A DNA stretch of 64,000 nt from NCBI RefSeq assembly GCF_009870125.1, contig NC_046680.1:18619501-18683500 (forward strand), given 5' to 3'. Below are positions 47,116 through 60,230 of this stretch, piece after piece. The position numbers and the translations under genes are program-made. Source of the stretch: Drosophila pseudoobscura. Lineage: Eukaryota; Arthropoda; Insecta; Diptera; Drosophilidae. Within the stretch, counting starts at the first letter, position 1; every line of letters begins with the position of its first letter. Under the pieces are notes generated by a model. That model ran no database searches. It worked only from the letters and a program-made list of their open reading frames with translations, and was not told the DNA's origin.

Positions 47116-50100
47116 TTAGACCTGATTGATGGGCGCGTACCGGTGCACCTTTGGTTGCTTCGGCTCCTTGCTGGCCGGCTTCACAATATCCTCGCTGAGC
47201 TTCTGGTAAACGAAGGAATTCTTCGAGGCCAGCAGAGCCATGCGGTAGCGCTCGCCGCGCTTACGCAGAACCATAATGACGACCTTGGCAATGGCCAACA
47301 GAATGAGGACCACACACGAGATCACGAGTATCATTGGGATCAAGAAGTTGTACCCGCCATAGTAGATGTGGCCGCGCTCAATAAAGATCTCCTCCTCATC
47401 TGAGTTGTCCAAGCCGAATTTCTCTGGAATGGATAAATAACGCAAAAGTTAAGTCAGACGCAACCCCTCTTTGTGAAAGTTTAACTCACCCAGCAGGAAT
47501 CTGTCACGTGTCTCCTTGGACATGTCGATCTCCTCCACTTTGAGGCCATGGTTCTTCAGCTTGGGCTTCACCTCTTTCTCCAAATACTGGTCAAAGTCAT
47601 TCTCGGTCTTAGTCTTGGTCTTGATCTTATCCTTGGCATCATCGAAGCGCTCATCATCATCGTCGTCGTCGTCATCATCATCGTCGTCATCCTCTTCGCT
47701 GTCATAGTCAACCTCAGCGTCATCCTCCTTGTCCTCGCCACCGTTGTTCAGATCCTCCTCAGCAGTGTCCTCCTCTTTGGCGTTGGCCGAGCCCTTCATG
47801 ATCTTCTGCATGCTGATCAGCTTGCTCTTGTCCAGCACACTCTTATCCAAGACACTGAGCAGCTTCTGCTCGTCCTCATCCAGCTTCTTCTCGCTCTCCT
47901 TCAGACGCTTCTCCAGTTTCTGCTCCGCCCTATCGGCCTTGGCCATGGCCCCTTCCTCGTGCTTGCACACCTCGTGGGCCAGTTGAGCCCAGCCTGCCTG
48001 GGCCTGCGTCTCCAGTTCGAGGATGGTGGCGTCATCCTCCAGATTGGCCAGCACCGGCATCTTCTTGGGCGTCATCTGCATCTGCAGGGTAACGTAGCTG
48101 ATGAAGTCTTGGAACTCGGCGTTGCACTTGAGCGGATTGCCGTTTATGTCCAGGGAGCGCAGGTTCTTGAAACTTTTCACGTCGGCCGAGGAGATCTTCT
48201 TGATCAAGTTTCCGGAGGCGTTGAAGCTGCGCAAGCTCTCGAAGATCTTGTAGCCAACGCCCAGCTGCCTGTCCGAGAGGAGCGTGGTCAGCTCACAGTC
48301 ATTTACGTCCAGGGACCGCAGCTGGTGCAGGGGCATGAATAGGCGCACGGACAGCCGACTGATGGGATTTCCCGCCAGGTTAAGCTTGGTCAGCTCGTTG
48401 TTCTCCATAAAGGTGAGGTCGTCCAGCTTGGCAATCAGATTGTTGCTCAGATCCAAGTCAATCAGCTTGTTCAGCGTGGTGAAGATCTCGCGCGGCAGAT
48501 GGTTGATGTTGTTCCACGCCAGCTTTAGGGTGGTCAGGTGGGGCATTGTCGAGAAGGTCTTGTGTCCCAGGGGGCCTATGGCGCAATTGGAGATGTCCAG
48601 GTAGTAAACGGTGAATTCGCCGTTGTAGCTGAGGAAGCCATCGGTGGGCAGCTGGCTGAGGCGCGGATTGTCGTTAAGCCGGATCACATCCAGCTCGGAG
48701 TTCTTGAAGAAGAGCATGCCGGATATCTGGTCCAGTTCGTTGATGGACAAATCAATGTGGCGCAGACTCTTCAGAGTGAGGAACGAGTCCGGCTGGATCT
48801 TGGTGATGCCGTTGCCCTTCAGGTTCAGGTTGGTCAGTCCGGGCATCTTGTCGAACATGCTGTGGTGGACCTGGACAATCGAGTTGAAGCTCAGATCCAG
48901 CTGCTGCAGCTCCTTAATGCCGAAGTGCAGGTCGCCCGTAAAGGCGTTATACTTGAGGTGGAGTATGGAGAGTGTGGTTCCGTTGAAGATGCCTCGGGGC
49001 AGCTCACTCAGCGAGTTGTACGACAGGTCCAGCTCCTCCAGCGTCTCCACGGGCTCGAACACCTTCTCGGGTATCTTCTTGAGGTTGTTCTGGGCCAGAT
49101 TGATGAACACGATGTTGGACAGCCTCGAGAAGGCCCTGGGGTTCAGCTCCATAAGGTTGTTGCGCGATAAGTCCAGCTCCTCAATGCTAGAAGACTGAAA
49201 CGGAGGAGATCATTTCAGATAAAAGATCATTAAAAGCTCTCTCATAAAACCTACCTTGAGGAGGTAGTGGAGGCTGGACATGACGCTGAGGTCATTGCCG
49301 GAGATGGTGAGCATGCGCATCTTCTTGTTTTGGGCAAAGGTGTCCGGATTGATGATGGCCAGGCCCACATCCGTCATATTGACCGCGTACAGCTCCTCCA
49401 GGCCGTGGAATGCCTCCGGATGCATGTACTCAATTGTGCAGTTGGCAATCTTAATGGAGGCAACGAACTTCAGGCCCAGACCCTGGAAGAACTTGGGGCC
49501 CAGCAGAATCGGGTACTTGGGGCCCACATTGGTCACCACCAGGTCGGTGATGTCCGAGCCGAACTTCTGGGTGCCGGGATCCAGTCTGAAAAACGCGATT
49601 CTAATCATCTGATTTCCCTTAAGGGGATGGGTCCGGACTAACCTGCTGCAGGTGGCCACCAGGTAGCTGTTGACGTTGCGGGAGCAGACGCAGTATCTGG
49701 GGCAGGGAACATTCTCACTGAACACAACCTGCTCATCGTCGGCCAGATCATCCGCTTCCCCTTGGGGCACATCGTCGTCGTCGTCATCATCATCATCGTC
49801 ATCGTCGTCTCCGTCGTAGTCCTCGTAGTTGGAGTCGTTTTCGGTGTCAATGGTGTTCTCCTTGGTCTTCGACACAGCGCCCTTCACCTGCATGATGAAC
49901 TTCGTTATACAAACATATAAGTTGGATCTATAAGATTCCACTTACCTTTGACTTGGTGGAGGTGTTTTCCACGATGGGCAGCAGCTTGGGCTGGCGGGTG
50001 GTGGTGGTTCGGCTCTTCTTGGGACTTGCGCTGGTCGAGGTCTCCTTTTCCTCATCAAAGTATGTGTAGTCGTCCTCATCGTAGCCATAGTTGTCGTCAT

Positions 50101-50536
50101 ACTCCTCGTTCTCATCGCTGCTGGTGGCATTCTTGCCACTTTTGCTGGCGGTCAGCATGTTGATGACAGTGGAGGTGGCATTCTGGGCCTTGGGCAGCAT
50201 CTTGTTAAAGCGCGGATCCTCGGCTAGGGCCAGGTTGTGCTTGGATGCCTCCAGCAAATCCTTGAGCGTCTCCTCGCTGATGGGCTGCTGGGTGGTCGAG
50301 GCCACAGTCTTCTTGATGGCACTCTTCGTGGTCGTGTCCACCGGCAGCTCCTTCCCCTTGGGCGTGGAGATCTTCAGGCTGTTCTTGTCCGCAATATCCT
50401 CGCTGGCGCTCAGCTCGTTGTCCATTATGTCATCGTTAATCAAGTGGATGGTCGGTTTCAGGGTGCTCGAGTGGCTGGCCCGTAGCGCCCCAAGGCACAC
50501 GACCAACAACAGCACCAGTCTCGCCTGGCGACCCAT
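47116..50536 (-). CDS. Leucine-rich-repeat single-pass membrane protein, 1059 aa
   Basis: Five coding exons on the minus strand (50536..49946, 49887..49643, 49585..49255, 49194..47490, 47423..47116) total 1060 codons with GT-AG borders in phase. A signal peptide ([20 protein letters not shown]) leads into a Ser/Thr-rich, acidic region with Ser-Gly followed by acidic residues near 133, a possible glycosaminoglycan site. A 13-Asp run lies near 224-236. An LRRNT-like Cys cluster (CPRYCVC) precedes about 15 leucine-rich repeats to ~740 and an LRRCT-like [10 protein letters not shown] charged coiled coil (~805-840), a second 13-Asp run (~890-902) and a transmembrane helix (~984-1008) follow. The ~50-residue tail contains YQKL, a YxxPhi sorting motif. 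I considered Drosophila windpipe (wdp), which from memory is also an LRR membrane proteoglycan, but length and layout do not let me confirm it. Confidence 0.9.
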
Positions 50537-50637
50537 TCTAAGATTAGCGGATGAGCAAACTGAAATGGACCAAGAGGAGTTTGTACAGTAACGACGCGAT
50601 GATAGGTGTTTGCTTCGCTTTGCTTCCTAGAAAACTC

Positions 50638-50735
50638 TACTGACTCGACGACTCACAGCCTTTAATGGGAAGCACGTTGGAGCCTCCTACTCCACTATCT
50701 TATCGGTAATTGTTGAATGCAGATAAGCAGATAAA
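50638..50735 (-). promoter_or_regulatory. Candidate promoter and GATA cluster of the LRR gene
   Basis: On the minus strand TCAGTA (50643..50638) could be the initiator about 105 nt before the ATG, with the AT-rich CATTAAAGG near the -30 position. Between 50695 and 50735 lie GATA-type motifs (CTATCTTATCGG, AGATAAG, AGATAAA). Such clusters are common upstream of gut, fat-body or blood-cell genes. An acceptor-like TTTCAG at about 50559-50564 leaves open an upstream non-coding exon instead. Confidence 0.45.
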
Positions 50736-53700
50736 CATTTATTGAATCAACAACGAGAGCTGGAGGTGGAAGCACTCATGGCTACACTCACTACGCACCT
50801 ATTCATGCTGCCTCGAATACAACGCATTATATCACTAGTTTCCCCCAAAATGCCCTGCATCATCATCAGGGATTTACTTCAGCACTTGGCTGAATGTTGA
50901 CGCGATGGATTAGCACCCACCCGACTCGATGGAGTTGACATCATTCGCGGGCGCAATGGAAATGCTAATTTCATCAACAAACGAAAACCTAGGAGGAGAG
51001 TTTCCAAATGTTTGCTTATCGTTTAATGGCAATTGGTTCGTCGCTCCCTGGTTCCATGGCCTGATAAACAAACGTCAATGATTCTTCGAGTATTTTAAAA
51101 CTTGTTACTAAGAATCGGGGAAAGCAGTTGGCACTTTCGGATCCGTAAAGTATGTACTTCCCACCAATTCAACCATCTACCTTTCAAGTATGAGTAATTC
51201 GCATTGAAAATCTGTAGGTTCCCACTGCAACTGCAGATCTGATACGCGGATAAAAGCGGCATCTCAGTCGCAATCTCAGTTTCTGTTTGTCGTCAGCAGA
51301 GATCATTTTGTATATTTATTTGTTGAGTCTCGTTTCTTGTTTGCCCTTTGATTATAGCCGACTGCCTTGCGTACTCTTCCAAACTGATTGAGTAATCAGA
51401 ATCGGGCAAGCCAGTTGACGCTTTTCAATGACAATCATTAGCTCAGGGGATCCCCAGCTCCTCTGCACCCCACCTTAGAGCAATTTAGAACTCGTTTTCC
51501 AGATATCTTGTTCCCAGAAATCCAGAACCGGCCGATCAAGCGACACATGAACTCTCTTAATCTTATGCAATATTGAATTAAATTCCAATGCGATTTTCTC
51601 CATGAAGTGCTTCGATTCGGTGTGGATTCCGTCTTGGCTTGGAGCCGTTCTGGAACTCGCCTCTGTTTGCCAGCGTTTTCATGGCAAAGCAAATAATTCG
51701 CAATGCGGTAAACAAAGAGCTTTAGGTTTAATTGTTGTGGCCAAGAACGAGAGGATAGGGAAGCGACGATACGAGCCAGAATAGGGAATTGTAGGGAAAT
51801 GCGCAGTAAGCGAACTTGGCAGCACATCGGCAGCGACAGCGACAGCGACAACAAGAACGAGAACACAGTTATCTAGTCAATGTATGACAATACGTATATG
51901 AGTACATATGTACTAGATATATCTAAATATGTACAAAAGTACACTGGAAAAATGCCGCCGAATGTAGTTCAAAGAATTCCAGAAGACCTGGAAATAATCA
52001 ATACCCTTCGCTATAGTATATTCAGGATAAAAGAGGGTTCCCGCGTTGTTCTCGATTTTTTCTCAGTGCATTTGTAAGAGCATTTAATTAGATATACAAA
52101 CGCAGACCCAGACAGAAATTGCTTAGCCAGCTCTTGCCCTGGCTTATACCCGGGATCTGGGCTCTGTCTGTCTGCCGCACAGAAATTTGTGTGTGGGTGT
52201 CAAGTTGAGTGTTTGTGCAACGATCTCTCCTCGCTGTGGGTGCCTGCCTCTCAGCCTCTCTGACCCACACCAGCACCCAGCGGAAACTGCAGCGGAGGCC
52301 CAGGCCCGCATTAAACGTGTTTAGGTCTTTTGGCTAACATTTCATCGAGTCACGAAAGATTTTCTGAGGCAGACAAAGTTTTTGGCCCGACTCGGGCCAA
52401 GGCGCCGCCGACACTCCACTCCACTCCACTCCGAACATAATTAATTCCATTTCTGTCATTGCAACGACATGTATATGTGTAAACGCCGATATCCATACAC
52501 ATGCACGCTGTACGGCTATATCGCTATATGGCTATATGGCTGTGTGGATACATGGCTTTAATAGCTGCGTGTGTGGAGCGGAGCCGATGTTGTTCAAGTT
52601 TAGAGAGTAAAAACCGGTAACTGGCACTGGCACTGGCACTGGCCATACTTGTACGTGTATGCAAATCAGCCTCAGAGTCGGAAACCCGTGAGTCAACCAA
52701 TTCATCATATGGCAGCTATCTGTAGAGATTAGCTCTAGTTGGGAAATATGTCTATCTATACTCGTGGTACGTCTATTACCGCTCCCTTAGCCCCCACATA
52801 TCACTCCCCCAAACAATGAAATTAAATGGATACGAGTGGCTTTTGATGTAGTGCATCTAATTAAATCAATCTTTCTGTCTCTGTCTCTGTCTGAGCGAAC
52901 AATCAATTAATATAAAATCAATGGGAAATGCTTTCCTGAAACCGCTTTCTAGAACACTTTGACATTCGATCGAGATACACTTTTGTACACTATACTGGCT
53001 GCTACAGTTTACGGCCTTTGTAACCAGACACGGAAACAGAACGTTTTGTCCAAGGGTTATGTTATCCATACACAAAAATACTTCCATAAAGTATCGCATA
53101 TCCAACTGATTCGAAGTCGTGATACCAGCAGCGTTTAAACTTAAAACACCAACATTTTTCTATTTCATTAATGGAAATTTATTATAGTTTTTAGTTGATT
53201 TTTCTGGCTTGTTTTCAGTTGAATTTTTATCAACTGGTTGTGGCATCTGGTCGGGTTTGTCAACAGATTTGAATGATGGTCTCCCTCCCTTGGGGTCTCG
53301 TGTTACACAAAAATGTCATGTGGGGCCGCATAGCAGCTGGGGACTGGACCTGGACATGGAACCATGGAAAGTTATCGAATTGTGGATGGGCGCAGTCGGT
53401 TGGAAATTGGAAACTGGGTGTGACCCTTGGCCACAAAAATATTATGAATTGTTGTCTTCCCCAGAGAGAAAGAGAGAGGGAGAGATATTCGCTTGGAATG
53501 TCTCGGAGAGCAGCGGGATCAGGAAGGTCAGCTAATGAACCCCTGAAAACGGTATCGAACTCAGGTAGTTTCGCCTTGACTCCGGCTTAAGATCACCCGA
53601 CAAAAATTGTCTTTGGCATTACCCAGAAATACCCGAAATCACTCTCCGCAAACATGTGTACGCGTGGGTGGATAATGATTGAGATGTCTGCGTAAAAATA

Positions 53701-54900
53701 GCATTCCATCGTTAACAGGAAGTGAAACGAGAGGAAGAGACAGACATCCGAGTAGGTAGGGGATCATCCCAGCTCGTATTTTTTTATTTTTCAGAAACGG
53801 ACTCATCTGTTGTTCCTTTTAAGGATATCGATTCATGGGAAGACGAAGACCGGCTCGAAGCGGAAATAACTTAGCCGTTGCCTTGATTAGGGTGGAAACA
53901 CAAGCAACCCAAATCGAGCTGCAAGTATCTGTGGATCACGACTCAATCACATTTGTTGACCGATTCATTAGCATCACGAGTTGTTTAGTGGATGGATGGA
54001 GTTTTATGGTCATGATTTTTGCGTAAGGAGCCAGCCGCTCCAACTGCCAAATGTGCATTTTGCCCCCCTTCACACGGGGGAATATAGATTCCAGTGTATA
54101 CTGCCCATATCCTATACGAGTGATGCCATTCTGGCACATAATTTCTGCAACATTAATTTCTGCTAAACAAGCAATGTACAATGGCAAAAATTGCCCAAGG
54201 CGGGCACATAAAAAAATATACAGAAATATAAAAAATGCCGACATTTGACCACACACACAGAAAGCAAATACAGACACACACACACACGCACACATCGACA
54301 TCGGCTATAAAAAGGGGGAAACTGTGGCTTCGAAAGATGGTAAGACTGGTTTTTTTCGGCTGGAAATTGCGACTCGAACGCGAAGCAGCTGTGACGTCCG
54401 CCGCCAAGCGGCAATTGGAGTGTAAGCCAAGTTAGCCCGTTGCGGTGGCGGCCAAAAGTCAGACAGATGACTTTTCGAGTTACGAAAATTCTGGCTAAAA
54501 GCGATTTCAATTTACTCAGCAATTACAAAGAGAGAATTTCTGTATAAAGGCTTAAGTGCCACGAAAATTCCTATTTTAATATTTGTATTTGCCAGATGCT
54601 TGAACTCTACTAGTTCCGCTGTCGGCTGAAGTCCAACTAAACTGATTAGCAATATATAATTAAATACAGATTAATCAATATGACACTTTCTACAGTCTAG
54701 AATCTTGTGAGGATTATAATCTTAGAACGCAATGAGTGCGAACCTATTCCCACATTGAATCTTTAGAGCGAGTTGAAACGAGTTCAGATTCCATATTCCA
54801 TCAGATATACGTAATGAATATAAAAATAATGTCATAACAAGTACCTATATTTGAAATATTTTAGCTTAAAAAGCACTGCACTGTGGGATTCCCTTTTTGA
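50736..54900. other. Gene-poor region right of the LRR gene, part 1
   Basis: No convincing coding sequence. A CTCCA run occurs at 52408-52430, a GGCACT run at 52624-52645, and CA-rich tracts at about 54248-54295. ORFs of 60-120 codons have repeat-driven or random compositions. Confidence 0.45.
51250..51281 (+). promoter_or_regulatory. Candidate TATA/Inr core promoter without a known gene
   Basis: ATAAAAG at 51250 is followed 28 nt later by the canonical initiator TCAGTT (A at 51278). A second TCAGTC sits at 51264. The sequence downstream has only a 15-codon ORF at 51428. It could drive a non-coding RNA or the first exon of a spliced gene. Confidence 0.3.
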
Positions 54901-55229
54901 TTACTTCTCACTCTATGAATCGGCTATGGTCTGTTCGTATCATCGCATGATACCATTTATTGTCTTATATGATCAATCAGGCTTTAAATTTCCACTGTCC
55001 TGCGAAAACTGTAGCTGATAAAGTGCATTTGCTGTTGCTCGTATCTGAGCAGAGGGCCTGGGGGCTCAAGGAAAGAGCTGGAGTTCAGTGCAGTTATTAA
55101 AATGATCGTAAATTGATTTCACCCATTCGACGTGGAAATTTATGTCTGCTTCCTCCCTTCAGGCTGCACTTGTTCTTTGTTCATACAGATATGCGTATAT
55201 ATAGCACTGATATTGAACAGGAAGCTGGG

Positions 55230-55390
55230 TATAAATTAAGAACTTAAGGAGCCATCAGCATCACCAGATGATCAGCCGAAACCGGCTCGAACCAGGCGAG
55301 GGCGAGAGCGAGGACGATGGCGAGGGCGGTTCATTATCGGGCTATGGACAGACTGCCATCAGTTCCAGTTTGTGGGTAATTCAGAATTAG
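55230..55390 (+). other. Candidate TATA promoter with a 40-codon acidic ORF
   Basis: TATAAATT (55230) precedes TCAGCA (A at 55257) by 27 nt, then an ATG at 55268 opens 40 codons starting MISRNRLEPGEGESEDDGEG and ending at 55390. The G/C-rich, acidic codons stand out from the AT-rich surroundings. The GTGGGT near 55371 could be a donor, making this a first exon. It is unconfirmed and not recognised. Confidence 0.3.
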
Positions 55391-58300
55391 GATCGGGGAT
55401 CGGTTGGTTGTGGCCTGGCTTGGCCTGGGCTGGCACGACTCTGACAGGGACAGAATAGAAAAACGCTTTTCATTGTTTGAGCCGACAGAAACCTGATTTG
55501 TTTCCACAGTAAAGTGCGACTTTTGAAAAACATTTTCCCCTACTTTGTTGGCACGCTAAACTTTGCACTCCGCTGGGGCTTTTGTTGCAAACAGAACAAA
55601 GGCGGAGCGGGACGGTTGGGACTATGGCCATCACGTATTGTTTTATCGGAACGAGTCGGTTTAACTGCTCGTAGTCGAATGCATGGAATTGTCACAGCGT
55701 TGAGACATCTCTATATATTTATTAAGTGTCGGCGGGTCCTGAGCCCTGAGTGGCATTGAGTTCGACTGTCAAATTGCTGACATTATCACAAAACCCAGAC
55801 GAATGCCGCGCCCAGTCCAAGAGCTGCAATTTGCGTCACACATTTCGCTTTGGAGGTGCGGAAAAGCCCCTCCCCCAGCTGAGCAGTCTCCGCATTAATT
55901 AGGTGCAAGAAAATCGAATTTCAAATGCGATTCCAGTGCTCGGTCTTGTTTAGGCGTCTTCCAACGTGGCTAACTTCGTGTTTGGCCACATTCCATACGG
56001 CCCAAACGTGCACAGAGGCACGGGCACAGGCACGGGCACGACGCTCCACTGAGTCACTGCAGGCGAAGACTCTCCGCTTTTTTTCGACATGGCAATGGGT
56101 GCTATCCAAAACCAGACCGCAACTCGGACCGGACCCTGAACCATAAGCTCATACACTGTGAAATCGGCTTAAGTTTGGAAGCCTGAGTTATAGGTTGAGC
56201 GAACCAAATTACAAGGCCCCCCAAAGAAGCTGAGCTCCATTTGGCTTCCCGAGAGCCTTAGGCCCGCTTATCCCCAAGCCCTCTTGATACAGAGTATTCA
56301 AAGTTCGGCCCTCGATGGCCAGAGTGTGTTTGATTGCGAATGAGGTGAAAGTTGCCCTCAAGAACTGTCGCCAAGTGGGGGTTTACATACATATGTACTT
56401 CCTCATATATCATATAGATATGTACATAAATCAGCTATGGTTGGGAGCTGGCACCAGCTGGAACTGAGTTGATCAGCTGCTTTCATATGCAGACAGGCAA
56501 TTTGCGGGCCAGGCCAGGCGGTGACTAATCTTTTATGGCATCTGATTAGAATAGTGCAAAAATTGATTAATCTTCCGTTGTCTCTCTGGCTGGCTGTCAG
56601 GCTTGATTGATTAGAGTCAGGGTTAAGGTAAAATGTCAACGAATTTGTACTGTGGGTGCGAAACACGAGCACAGCTACATATGTACAGCTGATTAAGGCC
56701 TCACTGGCACTGGCACTAGCACTAGCGACTGCAAAATTTCATGCTCAATTGAGCAGGGAAAGAAAAGGCTAAGCTTGGTTAGGAGAGAACTGCATTTGGC
56801 GCCCTCCTATCCTGGTTGGGATGAGAATGACATCATTGTGTGTGTCAAGCAGTTAAAACACGAAGCTGGATCGTTAAAATCACTCAAAATAGTTTGCTTT
56901 TTTCGCTGTTTTCGAACGACAGGCATGTGCCAAAAGCAGAAACGAAGCTCCCCAAGAGACTTATTACGCATCCGCCGCATGTGCCGACACTTAAGTTCTG
57001 TAAGACAAAACCGAGTTTACCCACACACACAGCACTCGGTGCGGCATTAAGTGGTCCAAGCTGCAGTTGTTGTTAGATGTTTGCCTGGGCACTTAACAAA
57101 AAAAGATTTGATAGTTGAGTATTCATAATTTGCCCTGCGGGGTGATGGAGACAGCGACAGCAGGGTTTGCTGTATACATATCTACGGCTATGTTGATATA
57201 AGTATACTATAGGTATTCTCTGGCCAATTACCAGCCATGAAACCAGCCAGAGCAGAGAGTAATGTGACCTCATTAACTCCACTCATACAACCACAAACTC
57301 GTACTCGCACTCGCACTCGCACTCGCCTTCTCACAGAGGGAGCGAAAGAGAGAGACCGAATAGAGTCAAAGTCTGAGTCGGCAAACGAATTTGTTTGCTT
57401 TTGGCCTTTTATCTTTATAAATACGCTTGTGGGCCGGCTTTTGTGGCGATTAGATAATGCACCACAGCCGACAACTGGCGACAGTTGACGGAGAAGTCCC
57501 TCCTGCAGTGGTAAGAATGCCCAGCTCCAGTCCCACCCCGCTCAGGCCCCAGCCCTATCCCGAAATGAAACCGAATGAAAATTTGCATACATAAGCGTTT
57601 TCAAGGAATTCAAAGAGCACACACCTCTGGCTGATTACGTCTGGAAAACCGAGTCGCACCTCAAAATCAAATGAACAGATCGCAGAGCAATCATTTCAGT
57701 AAAATTCATTTAAATTCCAGCTTCGTGTTCACAGAGATACAGTGACAGCAACAGTGGGGTATAAAAATAGCATTAAAATTGAAAATCGATTGGAACTGGT
57801 TCTGAATTATGCATAGAAATAATTTATTTATTTATTTTTTTTTTTGAGAATATTTCGTTGTTTCTGTTATCGAAATTAAAACCCCCTTGTACCGCACTCT
57901 AACCGAAATATGTTTGGCTGATTAATTGGGGGCCATTTCAGGAAGCTTTTCGAGTTGTTTATTTGCATACAATAGTTTGTATAATATTTGTGTTTATCGG
58001 TTAATACTCGAATACAGATTGCTGTAAAAATACAAGCTCTAATTCGTAATGGCCTTAAGTGTTTTCCAATATTTCCACGCGTTATTTGCCCATCATCCCA
58101 TGCCCAATGTATGCAAACTATGATCATGGTCTTGCTATAGAGATCTATTGCTCTCTGCACCCCGTCTTTCTGATAGTTTTGTTGTTTTTTGCAGCAACGC
58201 GTTGAATTTGTGATGAAGGTGACTTCTTTTTGAGTAAATGCATTACCGGTTTGTTCACCCCTTTCCCGCACTCTGTCCACCCCGTTACCACTGCCAGCGA

Positions 58301-59063
58301 GAGTCGAGTTGTTACATACACCAACAGACGACACTCACACGCACACTACACTCACACTAGCTCACTCACACACAGGTGTAATCTTATCTATGTACTTCTC
58401 TTGCTTGCGTTTGTAGCATTTGTTGTTGCTCTTAACTGTTTCATTATTCTGCCTTAAACTTATCTTCTCTCTGTTTTAAATTCCCCGATTCCCTGCAGGG
58501 CAAATGCACTAAGCTGTCCTATATGTGCAAGTGTGCGTGTGTGTCAATCTTCGTGTTTTGTTTACTTCTAGCCGTGCTGATAAGTAAAACTAACTACAAA
58601 TTGAAGCTTTTCTTAGCCGTTGATCAGCAGAATTTGGTTAAGATAATTGCGACTTGGTTTGGAAGCTTATATGTCACCACACATATACAGATACACAACC
58701 AACACGCAAACACGAGCAGCTGCATCGCTGGGTTCGGCCTGCTGCTGTGTGTGTGTGTGAGTGAGTGCTTGGTTATGTTTTCAGAGATATGGCAGGTAAG
58801 CAATGAAGCCACAGGTAGCGTTACACACACAGACACAGGCACGCTCACACATAGTCACATACAGACCGAAAGATACGCTCAGCGAGTGAGACAACCACTT
58901 GGGGCAGAGACAGCCGATTTGCTGTTGTCCCACTCACACTTGGACCCTGGCCTGACGAAATCCCATCCCTCCTCGCTGGCAGTGCACTTTTTTCAATGCC
59001 CGCCAGCTCCGACTCCGCTCCGACTCTGGATCCCAACGAAGCCTGCATCGGAAGAAAACTCAC

Positions 59064-59138
59064 CTTTTAGAAAATTCTGCTCGCTGATGGCTACGGCTCG
59101 AAAATTGAAGTGGAGTAATCCAAGAATTAGTATTTTCG
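59064..59138 (-). other. Isolated splice-bounded segment (possible exon)
   Basis: On the minus strand TTTCTTTCAG precedes 75 nt ending AAAAG, followed by GTGAGT; both splice sites are strong. One frame reads KILILGLLHFNFRAVAISEQ, signal-peptide-like but with no ATG in the segment. A donor GGTAAGT at 59695 with TATATATAT near 59772 on the same strand could mark an upstream exon. It may be a 5' non-coding exon of the LRR gene or part of an unknown gene. Confidence 0.3.
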
Positions 59139-60005
59139 CTGAAAGAAACACACAAACTTTAGTGGAGATACGCTAGCCACCGCACCTAGAGAGTTCTCTT
59201 TCCGGCAGAGTTTATATTTGATATTTTTGATTAAGTCCGATTTTGTTTTCTACGAATTCAAAGGCTGATCACGTGCCCTGGCCGTTAATTCTGCTTAATT
59301 GGTGTTAACTTGTTTCAGCTTTACCGATTTCGTTGACTCGTGCGCTCTATCTACCGCGTGTGTGTATATTCCTGTTAGTATGCGATCAACACCTGTTGAA
59401 GTTTGAAAATCAACTGATCTCGGCTCACCGTTAAGTCGGAATACGATGGTATATTATGGTATGGTAAGGTACGGTGTTGAATGGTATGTCTGTATGAATA
59501 GGTAGGGAAAACTCAGCGATCGGCCTCTTATTGTGGCACCAATGAATGATTATGTCGAATCGCTTTAACGATCATGTGTCATTTGTTAGGTGTTATGATA
59601 GGAAATGTTATTGTTATTAATTGTTTTATATTTTTTGTTAACTCAAACGAAGGCCTTTTCTTAGTTGGCCCCACCTCTAAGGCATAACTTACCATGGCAT
59701 TGGTTGTTTTCGAGTCTATCCTCTCTCTGGCGCTCTCACTGGCTCAAATGGCGACGCATCGCACACACAAATATATATATGCAAGTGTGTTCTGCCTTGA
59801 ACATATTTTTTTAATAAAGTCCGTTTGGGGACGGAACCTAATCATAAAGCGGTAAATGTGTAATGAAGTTCAATTTAAAACAAAAATATTGCAAAACAAA
59901 ATATTGAAATAATTAAATTCTAATCTCATCTCTGTCACCAAGCCAACATCTCCCACTAATTATAGGGTATAAAAAGATTTTGTTCCGCAATTGATTCGAT
60001 AAAAT

Positions 60006-60050
60006 ATGCTTAACCCACTTAACCCCCCGTATTTAAACAGTTAAACGATT
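60006..60050 (+). repeat. Dispersed ~45-bp block, copy 2
   Basis: Second copy of the block found upstream of Rtf1, in the same orientation and about 56.7 kb away. It sits 180 bp from a CTCF-like motif. Confidence 0.35.
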
Positions 60051-60230
60051 TTAGAGCGAAAATTCAAAAAACCTGCGATTGGAAGTTTCTATACCCTTTT
60101 TTCTTAAATATACTTTTAAAAATGATATTTAAGATTATTGAATTATTATTAAATTAAATACAGTGAGTCGATAAATCACGCGACAGCTGATCGCTGCTGG
60201 TGGTGGTTTCCGAAAAGTCCCTTACCCAGT

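Noticed and set aside
47548..49170. Long plus-strand ORFs of 264 and 210 codons
   Set aside because: They are antisense shadows of the LRR exon; leucine-repeat codons read open on the other strand.
58523..59176. 217-codon plus-strand ORF
   Set aside because: Its length comes from CA/GT repeats (Cys, His, Thr runs). There is no domain, no coding-like third-position bias, and it lies opposite an exon-like segment with better signals.
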